From Acanthopleuribacter pedis (GTDB lineage Bacteria; Acidobacteriota; Holophagae; Acanthopleuribacterales; Acanthopleuribacteraceae): 64,000 nucleotides of DNA. The DNA lies in NCBI RefSeq assembly GCF_017377855.1, contig NZ_JAFREP010000003.1, forward strand, positions 124,001-188,000, written 5' to 3'. The notes under the pieces were generated by a model that was given only the letters and a program-made list of their open reading frames with translations, had not been told where the DNA came from and did not search any database. The position numbers and the translations under genes are program-made. The stretch's first letter is position 1, and every line of letters begins with the position of its first letter. This document shows, one piece after another, positions 52,602 to 61,952 of this stretch.

Positions 52602-54227
52602 ATGCCGATTGGAGAACGCTACGCACGGGAAAAATGCGACGACCATTACGATGTGATCGTCATTGGATCGGGGATTGGCGGCTTGTCCGCGGCGTCGCTC
52701 CTCACCAAAGCAGGCAAGAAAGTGCTTGTCTTGGAGCGCCACACCACCGCCGGCGGCTTTACCCACACTTACAAACGCAAGGGTTACGAATGGGACGTCG
52801 GCGTTCACTACATCGGCGACGTGATGCGTGAAAAAAGCCTGGTGCGCAAGATGTTCGACTACATCAGCGACGGCGAACTGAAATGGGCCTCCATGGGCGA
52901 TGTCTATGATCGCTTGATTGTGGATGGTGACCAGTTCGATTTCCGTACCGGCTACAAACAACTGCGCGACGATTTGATCCAAAAATTTCCCGCCGAGGAA
53001 AAAGGGATCCGCCGGTATTTCGACATGTTGAAGGAAGTCAAAGACGCCACCCCGCTGGCCATTGCCAAGAAACTGGTGCCGACCCTGTTAAAGCCGGCGC
53101 TCCTCCCGCTTCACCTGACCACGCCGTCCGACCACGCCCACCGCACCACCGCCGAGGTGTTGGATGAACTGTTCACCGACGAAAACCTGAAAGGTATTCT
53201 CGCCACCCAGTGGGGCGACTGTGGTTTGCCGCCGGAGCAGTCGAGCTTCTTCATTCACGCCATGATCGCGGGCCACTACGCCAACGGCGCCGGATATCCC
53301 GTCGGCGGTTCGGCGCGAATTGCCGAAACCATTGAACCCGTCATCAAAGCCGGCGGCGGTCGGGTGATGGTGCGCGCCGAGGTAGCGGAAATCCTGGTTA
53401 AACACGGCCGCGCGTACGGCGTGCGCATGGCCAACGGCGACGAACTCAAGGCCAAAACCATCATCAGCACCGTGGGCGTGCCCAACACCTATGGCCGTTT
53501 GTTGGACGAGCGCCATCGGACCCGCTACGGCATTCCCCGTCGCATGGAAAACGTACAAATCCAAGGCGGGCACCTGTGTCTGTACATCGGTTTGAAAAAG
53601 TCGGCCGCCGAATTGGGTTTGGGCAAAACCAACCTATGGGTCTTCCCGAGCTTGGACCACAACCGCAATGTGGCCGCGTTCATGGAAGACCAACAAAAAC
53701 CCTTCCCCCTGGTTTACATTTCCTTCCCGTCCGCCAAAGATCCCGACTGGGACAACCGGTTCCCCGGCAAATCCACCATTGAAGTGGTGACGCTGGCGCC
53801 CTACGCGTGGTTCGAGGAATGGAAAGACAAACCCTGGCTGCGTCGTGGCGAAAAATACGAGCAGCTCAAAGCCGAATTGAGCGCGCGTTTGTTGCGGGAA
53901 CTTTACAAACAAGTGCCGCAAGTTGAGGGCGAAATTGATTACTTCGAATTGTCGACACCCTTGTCCACGCAACACTTCTGCAACTACAGCCAGGGCGAAA
54001 TCTACGGTTTGGACCATGTGCCGCAACGTTTTGAGCAGTCTTGGCTGCGTCCCAAAACGCCGATTGAGAACCTGTACCTCGGTGGCCAGGACGTTTTTGT
54101 GGCCGGCGTGGCCGGTGCCTTGACCGGTGGTTTGATGGCCGGCGCCGCCGTGTTGGGCCCGGGCGTGCTCAAGTTGCTGCCCAAACGGTTGGCGACCATC
54201 CCCGCCGTCATTCGCATGTTCGCCTAA
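52602..54227 (+). CDS. FAD-dependent phytoene desaturase/RetSat-like oxidoreductase
   Basis: 541 residues, ATG 52602 after GGAGG at 6 nt. N-terminal Rossmann dinucleotide motif YDVIVIGSGIGGLSAASLLT with the acidic partner VLVLERHTTAGGF. Segments YPVGGSARIAETIEPVIKAG and IENLYLGGQDVFVAGVAGAL (second FAD contact) place it in the phytoene desaturase/carotene isomerase/all-trans-retinol saturase group. These enzymes oxidise, isomerise or saturate polyene lipids. No phytoene synthase is nearby, so the substrate is open. Co-regulated with the TetR gene just upstream. A family C hairpin follows. Confidence 0.88.
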   Translation: MPIGERYAREKCDDHYDVIVIGSGIGGLSAASLLTKAGKKVLVLERHTTAGGFTHTYKRKGYEWDVGVHYIGDVMREKSLVRKMFDYISDGELKWASMGDVYDRLIVDGDQFDFRTGYKQLRDDLIQKFPAEEKGIRRYFDMLKEVKDATPLAIAKKLVPTLLKPALLPLHLTTPSDHAHRTTAEVLDELFTDENLKGILATQWGDCGLPPEQSSFFIHAMIAGHYANGAGYPVGGSARIAETIEPVIKAGGGRVMVRAEVAEILVKHGRAYGVRMANGDELKAKTIISTVGVPNTYGRLLDERHRTRYGIPRRMENVQIQGGHLCLYIGLKKSAAELGLGKTNLWVFPSLDHNRNVAAFMEDQQKPFPLVYISFPSAKDPDWDNRFPGKSTIEVVTLAPYAWFEEWKDKPWLRRGEKYEQLKAELSARLLRELYKQVPQVEGEIDYFELSTPLSTQHFCNYSQGEIYGLDHVPQRFEQSWLRPKTPIENLYLGGQDVFVAGVAGALTGGLMAGAAVLGPGVLKLLPKRLATIPAVIRMFA

Positions 54228-54277
54228 CCTACGGCTGAGGCGGTGCCCCGATGTGGAAGCCGCCCTCCATCTTTTTA

Positions 54278-54337
54278 GCCCGTATTTCTCACAAGGCTTT
54301 CAGCTTCTCGCGATGATTCCTTGTGAGCGATGCTAGC
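54278..54337. repeat. Family C hairpin (C2) overlapping the DUF188 stop codon
   Basis: Left arm CGTATTTCTCACAAGG, right arm CCTTGTGAGCGATGC, with the core CTCACAAGG/CCTTGTGAG perfect. It lies between convergent genes and overlaps the stop (54335-54333) of the minus-strand gene, as C1 does at 24124-24174. Confidence 0.6.
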
Positions 54338-54782
54338 TAAGTGCTTTGGTTAGATGGCGGTCCATGGCGGTTAGGAACTTGTGGCGGTCTTTTTGGTTGT
54401 AGGGTGGGGGGCCGCCGCCCAGCATGCCGCCCTCGCGCAGGTCGGCCAGCAAATTGCGCATCGCCAGTTTGGATTTGATGTTTTCCTCGTCGAAGACCGT
54501 GCCGCGCGGGTCGAGGCCGGTTGCGCCCGCGTCGACGATGCGGTCCGCCAAGGGGATGTCCGCCGTGATGACCAAATCGCCCGCACCAACGTTTTCCGCG
54601 ATGTAGTCGTCGGCCTCGTTGAAGGCTTTGCCGACCACCACCAGCGAGACGTGCCCGTTTTTGGGATGGTTCATTGGTGTGTTGGCCACCAAACGCGCCT
54701 CGATGTTAAAGCGTTGTGCCGCCGCGTAGACCAGTTCCTTGGCGGCGCGTGGGCAGGCGTCGGCGTCGACCCAAATAATCAT
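54333..54782 (-). CDS. DUF188 (YaiI/YqxD) family protein
   Basis: 149 residues. ATG 54782 overlaps the stop of the metallophosphoesterase gene (ATGA). Family signature at the start, MIIWVDADACPRAAKELVYA, then LVITADIPLADRIVDAGATG and GTVFDEENIKSKLAMRNLLA, full-length for the family (about 150). The conserved Asp residues (Asp6, Asp8, and Asp in TADIPLAD) suggest a PIN-like metal-dependent nuclease fold; activity is not known. Translational coupling to a calcineurin-type phosphoesterase. Confidence 0.9.
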   Translation of the reverse strand: MIIWVDADACPRAAKELVYAAAQRFNIEARLVANTPMNHPKNGHVSLVVVGKAFNEADDYIAENVGAGDLVITADIPLADRIVDAGATGLDPRGTVFDEENIKSKLAMRNLLADLREGGMLGGGPPPYNQKDRHKFLTAMDRHLTKALS

Positions 54783-55750
54783 GTGACTTCCTTGGCGCGG
54801 CGCAGGCGTTCTGCGCGATGGTTGCCGCGTCTGTGAAAAACGGTGTGGTGGTTGGTTTGTTCCGGCTCGGCCGGCGCCGGCAGGATCACCCGCAGGTAGG
54901 CGCCGATGCCTTGGGTTGCTTCCCAATCGCGAGGGTAACCCAGCGAAACCTCTTCAAAACGGACGCCGTCGCGGTAGTCGGTGGCGCGAATGTGCAGGTG
55001 ACCGCTAATCGCGCAGGCGATGTTGAATTCGCGGTGCCATTGTTCGGTCAAGTTGGTGCCGCACCAAATGCGGAAGCGCCGCATTTGCGGGCGCAAACGC
55101 ACCAAATCGCCGCGTAGCGGGAAGTGGTTGACCAGGATGATGGGCCGGTCGGGGGGAATGGCGCGCAGGCGATCATGGGAATAACCCACCCTGGCTCGGC
55201 ACCATTCGGCGATGTCGCGGTAGGGCGTCGTGTTGATCAACTTTTCGTCCGAACACAGAATGCCGTCTTCGACGGCCCAGGCGACGGCTTTTTCGACCCG
55301 TTCCTGTTCGCTCCACGCGGCCCAATCGGCGTTGGGGTCGTCCATGAAACTGTAGTCGTAGGGAATGAACAGTGGGGCGATGGTGCAGGGGCCGCCGACG
55401 CCGTGCCAAGTGTCGAAAGGGTCTTCCGGGGTGAGCACGTTGAATTCGCGGCAGATATCCACCAACCACAGGTACTTGTCGACACCGCGCGCCGATTCCT
55501 CGCTTTCCGGTTTCTTGCTGCTCCACAGCTCGTGGTTGCCCGGTACCCAATACACCCTGTCGAAACGTTGGGTGAGGATGGAGAGGGCGGTGCGCAGGTG
55601 TTCGGGTTTGGTACACAGATCGCCGCCGGTGATGAGGCGGCTGCCGGGAAAGATCGGCAACTGGTGCAGCGCTTCCATATTTTTCTTGAAATCAAGGTGC
55701 ATGTCGCTAATCGCGTACAGGCTCCCGGTGGGTTCCTTGGCAAAGGTCAT
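54779..55750 (-). CDS. Calcineurin-type metallophosphoesterase
   Basis: 323 residues from ATG 55750 (AGAGG about 9 nt upstream; ATG is 45 nt inside a longer frame). Metal-binding motifs in order: YAISDMHLDFKK (DxH), RLITGGDLCTKP (GGD variant of GDxx), VYWVPGNHELW (GNHE), IILVNHFPLRGDL (His) and CAISGHLHIRATDY (GHxH). A two-metal hydrolase of phosphomono- or diesters, cytosolic. The C-terminal 30 residues (HHTVFHRRGNHRAERLRR) are very basic and might bind nucleic acid. Shares the ATGA overlap with DUF188, so they are coupled. Confidence 0.9.
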   Translation of the reverse strand: MTFAKEPTGSLYAISDMHLDFKKNMEALHQLPIFPGSRLITGGDLCTKPEHLRTALSILTQRFDRVYWVPGNHELWSSKKPESEESARGVDKYLWLVDICREFNVLTPEDPFDTWHGVGGPCTIAPLFIPYDYSFMDDPNADWAAWSEQERVEKAVAWAVEDGILCSDEKLINTTPYRDIAEWCRARVGYSHDRLRAIPPDRPIILVNHFPLRGDLVRLRPQMRRFRIWCGTNLTEQWHREFNIACAISGHLHIRATDYRDGVRFEEVSLGYPRDWEATQGIGAYLRVILPAPAEPEQTNHHTVFHRRGNHRAERLRRAKEVT

Positions 55751-55795
55751 GGTGAGGGGCCTCTTCAGCTCGGTGATTGCGTTAGGCGGGAACAA

Positions 55796-56524
55796 TCAAT
55801 GGGTTTCGTTTACGTCACGGACGATGCGTTTGGCCAAAATGGTTTGGAAATAGACGAAACCAAAGATGGTGCCGCCCAGGTGGGCGGAGTGGCCGATTTG
55901 GAAACCGCCGCCGCGGGTTTGTGCGATCAAACCCCAAATGTCGAGGAGGACCAAACCGACGACGGCGATCATGGCCGGGACGGGAATGATCCCAAACAGC
56001 AGGATTTTGTGTTTCGGCCACATGCGCGCGAAAACCATCAGGACCGCGGTTAAGGCGCCAGACGCGCCCAGCGCGTTGGCATCCATTCGGTCCATCAAAA
56101 ACGCGGAGGTGGCGCAGTGCATCAGCGATGAAAAAAGTGCTGCGCCGATGTAAAGCTTCAGGAAGCCGACGGGACCGTAAAACTTCTCGAGCAAGTTACC
56201 GAAACTGACCAACACCATCATGTTAAAGACCAGGTGTATGATTTGGTTGTGAGAAAAAGCCGAGGTGAGCAAGGTCCAGTAGTAACCGTTTTCCAAGTGG
56301 AGGGGACTGATAAGGAAGTTGTTGTAAAAGAAACCGATGCCCGCGGGCGTTGCGGTAAAAAACTGCCAACCCAGAAACACGATAAGGTTCAGGACGAGTA
56401 GCGCGGGTACCACCCGATTCTTGCGTTGGCTCCAGTGGGCGCGTGCCCGCCGGGTTTCCACCTCGCGCTCGGCGTAATCCTCGTCCCACACTTCTCGTTT
56501 TAAATAAGGTATCTTATCCGTCAC
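55796..56524 (-). CDS. Rhomboid-family intramembrane serine protease
   Basis: 242 residues from GTG 56524 (GGAGG 4 nt upstream). Six membrane segments between about 38 and 232. The catalytic dyad is Ser155 (GASGALTAVLM) and His215 (HSAHLGGTIFGF); the oxyanion/structural HLVFNMMVLVSFGN (His97/Asn101) precedes it. It cleaves substrate proteins within the membrane. The N-terminal cytoplasmic 37 residues are highly charged. 45 nt separate its stop from the metallophosphoesterase start, so the three genes 56524-54333 probably form one unit. Confidence 0.92.
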   Translation of the reverse strand: MTDKIPYLKREVWDEDYAEREVETRRARAHWSQRKNRVVPALLVLNLIVFLGWQFFTATPAGIGFFYNNFLISPLHLENGYYWTLLTSAFSHNQIIHLVFNMMVLVSFGNLLEKFYGPVGFLKLYIGAALFSSLMHCATSAFLMDRMDANALGASGALTAVLMVFARMWPKHKILLFGIIPVPAMIAVVGLVLLDIWGLIAQTRGGGFQIGHSAHLGGTIFGFVYFQTILAKRIVRDVNETH

Positions 56525-56583
56525 ACATCCTCCGCGGCCTTTGCGGCGACCGTTCGGCTGGTTCGCCGCGTCGCTTCATCTTA

Positions 56584-56754
56584 CCTAAGAAGCGCGATAA
56601 CTTGCGGGGATTTTAGCTAAATCTCTGGGTTGCAACGGCCTGTAAAAATGCTCTGGGCCGGAGGCTGCGGTCGTGCGCGACCCCGGTTCGTTTTCTCCAA
56701 ACCTTTTCGCTTCAGATCTTTAGCTAAAACCCCTCGCTTCAGCCCTGCTAAGGG
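56584..56754. repeat. Family A palindromic element (A3), inverted
   Basis: CCTAAGAAGCGCGATAACTT at the left corresponds to the reverse complement of the right arm of A1/A2, and TTTTAGCTAAATCTCTGGG and GCAACGGCCTGTAAAAATGC follow in the same inverted order. The far end (TCAGCCCTGCTAAGGG) is diverged and the central hairpin differs from A1/A2. Located upstream of the rhomboid gene. Confidence 0.7.
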
Positions 56755-57029
56755 CTTAACACCACACCGGCAAGTGGGGTGATGGATGCTTTCGGAGAAG
56801 GCGTCCACGACGGGTGCGGCCAACCCGAACATCCTGCCCTGGGTGCCTTCCCCGGGGTTGGTAACATGTTTAACGAAAACCGACCGACTTGGTTCCCCCG
56901 TGCGTGTATAGGATGCATGCCCTTGCCGGGATCCTTTTGGTTTTCCCTCCAGTTAAGGCGTTTTTGTTCCCGAATTGGTTGCGCCCACCCCTCGGAAACC
57001 TGCGAGAATACCGAATCAAGGAGCCATCC

Positions 57030-58103
57030 ATGACCTCATCCCAACCCATTGCCGTGGTGGGCGGCGGGATCGCCGGATTAAATGTCGCCCTGCGCCTGTT
57101 GCGGGCGGGGCACGCCGTTACCTTATTTGAGAAACAACGCGGTCCCATTGACAAAGTGTGTGGCGAAGGGGTATTGCCTTTTGGGGTCAAGCATCTCGAA
57201 GACTTGGGCTTGGCGGTTGTTTTGCGCCAATTGGGTGCGCCGTTCCACGGTATTGAGTACCGCATGGGGACGCGTCGGGTGGCCGGCTCCTTTGCCGACG
57301 GTGAGCATGGCATCGGCATTTCTCGCTTCGAGATCGACCGCCTTTTTCGGGCGCGATGCGCCGCCTTCGATGCCTTCGAACGGGTCGAGGGCCGAAAAGT
57401 TACCCGTGAGGACTTAACCGATTTTGCGCAAGTCATTGCCGCCGACGGGGTTCATTCGCCGCTGGCCCGTGCTTGTGGTCGCCGGGTGCGCATGGGCCGT
57501 CGCCTCGGGGTTCGTTTTCGCGTGCAGGCGCCCGCCCCGCCGCGCGTGCGTGTTTCGTTTTTTGATTTCGGTGAAATGTACATTACCCCGGTCGCCGCGG
57601 ACGCAATTTCCGTGGCGATGTTGCTGGAAGGGGACCGCGTCCCCCACGGCAAAAAACTCCAATCCTGGTGTATGACCCAATTCCAGCGCGCATTCCCCGA
57701 ATACGACGGGGCTGTCGATCACTTTGCCACACGCGGCCACATCGTCGCTTCGTTTGCCGGGCCGCGGCCCGATTTCCATTTGGTTGGGGATGCCTTACAC
57801 ACCTTCGATCCCATTAGCGGCGCCGGTATGAGTGCCGCGCTGGCGGGCGGGGCGGCCTGTGTTACCCATCTCCATGATGCACGGGCCTATTTTCAGGCTA
57901 TGGCGCCCTTGGTTGGGTCGGTCCGGAACTTTACCCGGGTGATTCTGGCCTTCCGCGGCGGCGGCCTGCGGACCCGGCTTATGTTGGCCCGGCTTGGGCG
58001 CGCGCCGACCACCTTTGACCGGATCCTCGCGCTTCACGACGGCGTCCACCAACCCTGGCAGTTGGGCTTGCGGGCGGCGCTGCCGTTGTTGCGGCCCTGG
58101 TAA
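57030..58103 (+). CDS. FAD-dependent oxidoreductase (geranylgeranyl reductase/monooxygenase type)
   Basis: 357 residues from ATG 57030 (AAGGAG at 7 nt). N-terminal FAD motif IAVVGGGIAGLNVALRLLRA, then EKQRGPIDKVCGEGVLPFGV, which is the C-G-E-G motif of the geranylgeranyl-reductase-related flavoproteins. The second FAD contact is FHLVGDALHTFDPISGAGMS. Relatives reduce polyprenyl chains or oxidise polyketides. It could work on the same lipids as the RetSat-like enzyme at 52602 but is not in its operon. The upper 57120-57200 region encodes the single conserved Cys. Convergent with the ECF factor (5 nt). Confidence 0.87.
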   Translation: MTSSQPIAVVGGGIAGLNVALRLLRAGHAVTLFEKQRGPIDKVCGEGVLPFGVKHLEDLGLAVVLRQLGAPFHGIEYRMGTRRVAGSFADGEHGIGISRFEIDRLFRARCAAFDAFERVEGRKVTREDLTDFAQVIAADGVHSPLARACGRRVRMGRRLGVRFRVQAPAPPRVRVSFFDFGEMYITPVAADAISVAMLLEGDRVPHGKKLQSWCMTQFQRAFPEYDGAVDHFATRGHIVASFAGPRPDFHLVGDALHTFDPISGAGMSAALAGGAACVTHLHDARAYFQAMAPLVGSVRNFTRVILAFRGGGLRTRLMLARLGRAPTTFDRILALHDGVHQPWQLGLRAALPLLRPW

Positions 58104-58108
58104 ACCCG

Positions 58109-58684
58109 TTACTGGCGTGAAATTTCATCATTCAGCCATTTACGGCAGAAATCCAGCAACTTGCGCACCTCGTACTCCGTGATGTGCAACCGGGCCGCAA
58201 TTTTTTGACTGTTCAAGCCGTGCCCGGCCTTGAGGTCCAATACCCTCGCGGCGCGCGGATGGTATTTGTTTAGCTTCTTAAGAGCCAGGTCCAGCATCAT
58301 CTTCTTCTCCGAGTCCATTTCTTCGCGGACTTCCTCCGGCCGATCCAACCCGATGATCGGGATGTGACCGCCCCGCCGTTTGGCGGCTTTTCTGCGCCGT
58401 TTATCGATTTGGTAATCGTTGAGGACTTTGCCAATGAAGCGTTGGAGGGAAACCCAGTCTTTCCACGGCAAGTGTTTCTTTTGTTCGATGGCTAGCAACA
58501 TGTCGTTGATGATCAGCGTTGTTTGTAAGGCCATGGTTTCACGCTGGAAGCCGGCAAAACGTTTGCGGACCATGCCGCGTAGGAGTGGGGTGATCTTGGC
58601 AAATAAGGCGTCGCGGGCCTGGGGATCGCCTTGACGGAAGGCCTGAATCAAATATTCAATTTCCTCTGAATCTTTGGTCTTCAT
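58109..58684 (-). CDS. ECF-type RNA polymerase sigma factor (Sigma70_ECF family)
   Basis: 191 residues from ATG 58684 (AAGG at 7 nt). Region 2 (about 10-80): YLIQAFRQGDPQARDALFAK, LLRGMVRKRF, LHHT-equivalent LQTTLIINDMLL; region 4 (about 125-190): PRAARVLDLKAGHGLNSQKI then AARLHITEYEVRKLLDFCRK, a helix-turn-helix for -35 binding. The pattern is that of the Sigma70_ECF (PF07638) group, common in Acidobacteria and Planctomycetes near Ser/Thr kinases. A pseudokinase lies in the window but 46 kb away. No anti-sigma gene is adjacent. Confidence 0.87.
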   Translation of the reverse strand: MKTKDSEEIEYLIQAFRQGDPQARDALFAKITPLLRGMVRKRFAGFQRETMALQTTLIINDMLLAIEQKKHLPWKDWVSLQRFIGKVLNDYQIDKRRRKAAKRRGGHIPIIGLDRPEEVREEMDSEKKMMLDLALKKLNKYHPRAARVLDLKAGHGLNSQKIAARLHITEYEVRKLLDFCRKWLNDEISRQ

Positions 58685-59165
58685 GGAACAACCTTTTTCA
58701 TGGTACGGGTGCCGGGCAAATGTCGGCATGGGTCTCTGGCAAGCGGCCGGCCGCGCGGGTCGACCGAGGAACGGCGACGTCGCGAAACGCGGCATAGGCG
58801 GAGGAGGATTACGGATCATGCGAGGTATCTACTTAGTTAACCGCAAAACAGACAAAAATCGGTTCGAAAAAGGTTTATAAGTGGCCGTTTTAAAATTCAG
58901 AGAGCCTTTTATTAATTGTGAAAAAGTGATTTTCAGGAAGTTGTTATGGGCTTTCTAGAGTTTCCAAGTAGCTGTAAATAGTTGTTTAAGCTGTTTGTCT
59001 TGAGCGTTTTTTGCCAGGACTCGTGTTTCGCCCCTTTGTGGTGTATGATGCTTAAAACCCAGCAAGATATTAATGGTTGTTTCAAGAATCGCTTCGACCC
59101 GAAGGCGGTTGGGTTTCGTTTCTTCCCGCCAAGGGGTCATTGAGAAATAGGGAAATGGAGTTGTT
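58685..59165. other. A/T-rich divergent intergenic region
   Basis: Between the ECF gene (minus) and the second Fe-ADH (plus). 58850-59060 is the most A/T-rich block of the area. A 20-codon open frame at 58818-58880 follows GGAGGAGG but at 12 nt, too far to be convincing. Promoters for both genes are expected; no clear hexamers were fixed. Confidence 0.35.
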
Positions 59166-60317
59166 GTGGGCAAGATAGGTTTCAGCATGCCGACCCATGT
59201 GGTGATGGGGTCGGGTTGTCGTTTTCGCCTGCCGGAAATCATGTCCCGGCACCAGTGGTCACGGCTGCTGGTGGTGGTTGATCCCCATTTGACAGGCTTA
59301 TGCTGGTTTGGTGATTTGCGCCGTCTTTTGAGCGATGAAGGGATTCAGTTGGCTTTTTTTTCCGATTTTTCCGCCAACCCGCGTACCTCGGAAGCGGAGC
59401 GTGCCGCGGAAGCCGCGTGGTCGACTTCCGCCGATGCGGTCTTGGCGATCGGTGGCGGCAGTGCCATTGACGCCGCCAAAGCCGCGGCCATGTTGGCGAC
59501 CAATCAGGGCAAGGCGCTAGATTTTGTCGGTTTGGATCTTTTTCCGGCCAGCCCGTTGCCTTTGTTGGCGTTGCCTACCACCTGCGGGACGGGTTCCGAG
59601 GTCACCTGGGTTTCGGTATTGACCGAGGAAACCCGGCGCGAGAAGGTCAGCATCAAGGGCGGCGGTATGTTCCCGGCCTACGCGCTGGTAGACCCCGATT
59701 TGCTGGCAACCTTGCCGCCCCATCTCATCGCATCAACCGCGATGGATGCCATGACCCACGCGGTGGAAGCATTGGTTGGTCGTTGCGCCAACCCGATTTC
59801 CGACGCGATGGCGAGGCAAGCTGTCGCGCTCATTTTTGAGCATCTTGAAACATTGGTTCGTTCGGAGGGGTCCGACGAAACCGCCCGCTTTTACATTGCC
59901 AAGGCGTCTTGTTTGGCGGGCATGGCGTTCGGCAATGCCGATGTTGCCGGGGTTCACTGTTTGTCCGAGTCCATCGGCGCCTTGTTCGATGCGCCTCATG
60001 GTGTCGTTAACGCCATCCTGCTGGCACCGACCTTGCGTTACCAGCAAGCTTATTTGGGACATCGACTGCACAAAACCGCCCAAGTCATCGGTTGCAATGT
60101 GGCGGATGAAGCGTGTAACGACGCGTTTCTCGAGGCCGTTGAGGGTTTGGTGGCCCGGTTAAAGATCCCCGCTTTCGCCTCGCTCCATATCCCGACCGAT
60201 GCCTATGAAACCATCGCGGGGCTTGCCGAGCGCAACGGTTCCAATGCGAGCAACCCGCGTCCCATGGCGGCGGCCGACTACTTGGCTGTCTTGAACGGTT
60301 TAACCGTTTCATCGTGA
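59166..60317 (+). CDS. Iron-containing alcohol dehydrogenase 2
   Basis: 383 residues from GTG 59166 (GGAG at 5 nt). Group III ADH: cofactor loop ADAVLAIGGGSAIDAAKAAA, LALPTTCGTGSEVTWVSVLT, and metal-ligand regions TAMDAMTHAVEALVG and ALFDAPHGVVNAILL (with His in VAGVHCLSES). Only distantly similar to the operon Fe-ADH at 35512, so not a recent duplicate. Oxidises or reduces a small alcohol/aldehyde with NAD(P). A small hairpin covers its stop codon. Substrate unknown. Confidence 0.92.
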   Translation: MGKIGFSMPTHVVMGSGCRFRLPEIMSRHQWSRLLVVVDPHLTGLCWFGDLRRLLSDEGIQLAFFSDFSANPRTSEAERAAEAAWSTSADAVLAIGGGSAIDAAKAAAMLATNQGKALDFVGLDLFPASPLPLLALPTTCGTGSEVTWVSVLTEETRREKVSIKGGGMFPAYALVDPDLLATLPPHLIASTAMDAMTHAVEALVGRCANPISDAMARQAVALIFEHLETLVRSEGSDETARFYIAKASCLAGMAFGNADVAGVHCLSESIGALFDAPHGVVNAILLAPTLRYQQAYLGHRLHKTAQVIGCNVADEACNDAFLEAVEGLVARLKIPAFASLHIPTDAYETIAGLAERNGSNASNPRPMAAADYLAVLNGLTVSS

Positions 60318-60339
60318 ACCAACGGGTTATCCGTTGGTT
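60317..60339 (+). terminator. Hairpin at the Fe-ADH stop
   Basis: AACCAACGG, loop GTTAT, CCGTTGGTT, starting at the last base of the TGA. A T run (TTTTT) comes 8 nt later, so it is a weak intrinsic terminator. A remnant of the family C terminus (TTGTGAGAAATG) follows at 60350. Confidence 0.5.
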
Positions 60340-60513
60340 GGTGAGGTTTTTGTGAGAAATGTGCGCAAATGCCGGCACTTGTACGCCTGACTTTGCGCTT
60401 TCCCCCGTGAACGAATCGATCCCGGCAGGCTTTTTTCGATCAGAGCTGTTTTCGGTGGTCGGGGTCTTGGCGCGATTGCGTTCCCAAAACCTTCCGTGCT
60501 CGGAGGAACATCG

Positions 60514-61902
60514 GTGCATTGGTTTGCCAAAGTCGTCCTACTTTTATTTTTATCAACCGTTTTTTGGAGTGTGCCTTGGCTGGGGGCCACCCTTGCCGGC
60601 GGCCTTTGGGTGTTCCAGCATGCCTTGGAGAGTCGGCAACGTTTGTGGCGTCGTCCGGTTTTACAACGGTTGCGTCGCCGCTTGACCCTGCCGGAAGGTG
60701 CCGTCGCGCCTCGTGAAGGCCCGTTGCGCGGCCACGCGATTTTGTGTTCGCCGGAGTGCATCGAGGTGCGGTTCCAACAGCCGTTGCCGTTCCGTTTCCA
60801 TCTGAGCACGCGCGCGCGCGGTTCGTCGGATTGGGACGCACTCCCGCTGGGCGATCCCGCCTTTGACCGGCGTTTCTCGTTGACCACCGAGGATGCCGCC
60901 GCCATTGCCTTCTTTGACGTGCCGATGCGCCGCCGGTTGTTGGGGTTGGGCTCTTTTTCAATGGATGAAAAGGGGTTTTATCTCTATGCCGATGCGCCTC
61001 TTTTTGCCGAATTGACCGATATCAAAACCGCCGGTTACTTCCATCGCGTGGCCGCCCGTTTCCGTTTTCTGTTTTCCAATGTGGCCGTGCATCGGCTCGA
61101 ACAGTTGGTGCCCATCATTGCGGCCTTGGCCGAAGAAAAACCGCCGGCACAGTGCTTGGCCGAAACCATTCTGGCGGAAACGGTTCCCGAATGTGGTGCG
61201 CGCCAGGCCGATTTTTTTGTCAAAGCGTACCCGGAAGCCTTGTCCTTGTTCGCCGAAAGCCCCGCTGACGAGGCACCCTTTTTCCGTGCCTTTCTCGCGG
61301 CCTTGGCCGGCCCAGAGGATCAACGTGCGGGCGCGCTGGCCGCCTGTATGCCGGCGTGCCCGGTGGTGGTTGCCGAAACCCTGTTTCAAGCGATCCGCGC
61401 TTTGGATCCCGAGGATGCGGTAGAACTCTGTGCGATGGGTTTGGGGACCGCGGTCTTGGCGCCCCAAGCGCTCGCCTTGTTGGATGAGCTGCGCGGGGTC
61501 GCGGCGCGCGACACCTTGCTGGATTACGCCGCGCTCAAACCCAACGAAACGCGCACCCGACCCGTGTTAGAAGCCTTGGCGGCCTATGATGGCGATGAGA
61601 AGGTGTGTACCTTTCTGGTGGAGCGGGTTGCCGGGGCGGGCGCCAATCACGTTACCGCTCTAGAGGTGCTGGCCAAGGTCGGCTCTCGCGAGACCTTGAC
61701 GCTGTTATCCGGGATGGTAAAAACGCGCGGTCTCAATCGCGAGCGCCTGGAAAGCACGCGTTACCTGCTACGGGAAAAACACGGCCTGCTCAACGACCAC
61801 GGCGGGCTTTTGAGCGTGGCCGAGGCAACGGAGGGAAGCGGTGCACTCAGTGTGGCCAAGCAACGCGGCGGTGAATTGTCGTTGAAGGAGGCCGGGGAGT
61901 AA
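60514..61902 (+). CDS. Membrane-anchored protein with helical repeats, unknown
   Basis: 462 residues from GTG 60514; GGAGG lies 7 nt upstream (a GTG at 60496 is ahead of that site). Hydrophobic N-terminus (WFAKVVLLLFLSTVFWSVPW then LGATLAGGLWVFQHAL) gives one or two membrane helices. The middle (75-185) is a predicted beta-rich domain. The C-terminal half (190-440) consists of Ala/Leu-rich helical pairs of HEAT-like type (for example ALEVLAKVGSRETLTLLSGM). No catalytic motif. Downstream is non-coding tandem-repeat DNA. A scaffold at the inner membrane is plausible; no family recognised. Confidence 0.7.
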   Translation: MHWFAKVVLLLFLSTVFWSVPWLGATLAGGLWVFQHALESRQRLWRRPVLQRLRRRLTLPEGAVAPREGPLRGHAILCSPECIEVRFQQPLPFRFHLSTRARGSSDWDALPLGDPAFDRRFSLTTEDAAAIAFFDVPMRRRLLGLGSFSMDEKGFYLYADAPLFAELTDIKTAGYFHRVAARFRFLFSNVAVHRLEQLVPIIAALAEEKPPAQCLAETILAETVPECGARQADFFVKAYPEALSLFAESPADEAPFFRAFLAALAGPEDQRAGALAACMPACPVVVAETLFQAIRALDPEDAVELCAMGLGTAVLAPQALALLDELRGVAARDTLLDYAALKPNETRTRPVLEALAAYDGDEKVCTFLVERVAGAGANHVTALEVLAKVGSRETLTLLSGMVKTRGLNRERLESTRYLLREKHGLLNDHGGLLSVAEATEGSGALSVAKQRGGELSLKEAGE

Positions 61903-61952
61903 GTACGTGCGTTGCCCGCGACAGTGTAGGGGTGATGTGTGGGGCATGGTGT

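Noticed and set aside
58818..58880. 20-codon open frame after GGAGGAGG
   Set aside because: Spacing to the ATG is about 12 nt and there is nothing else to support translation.
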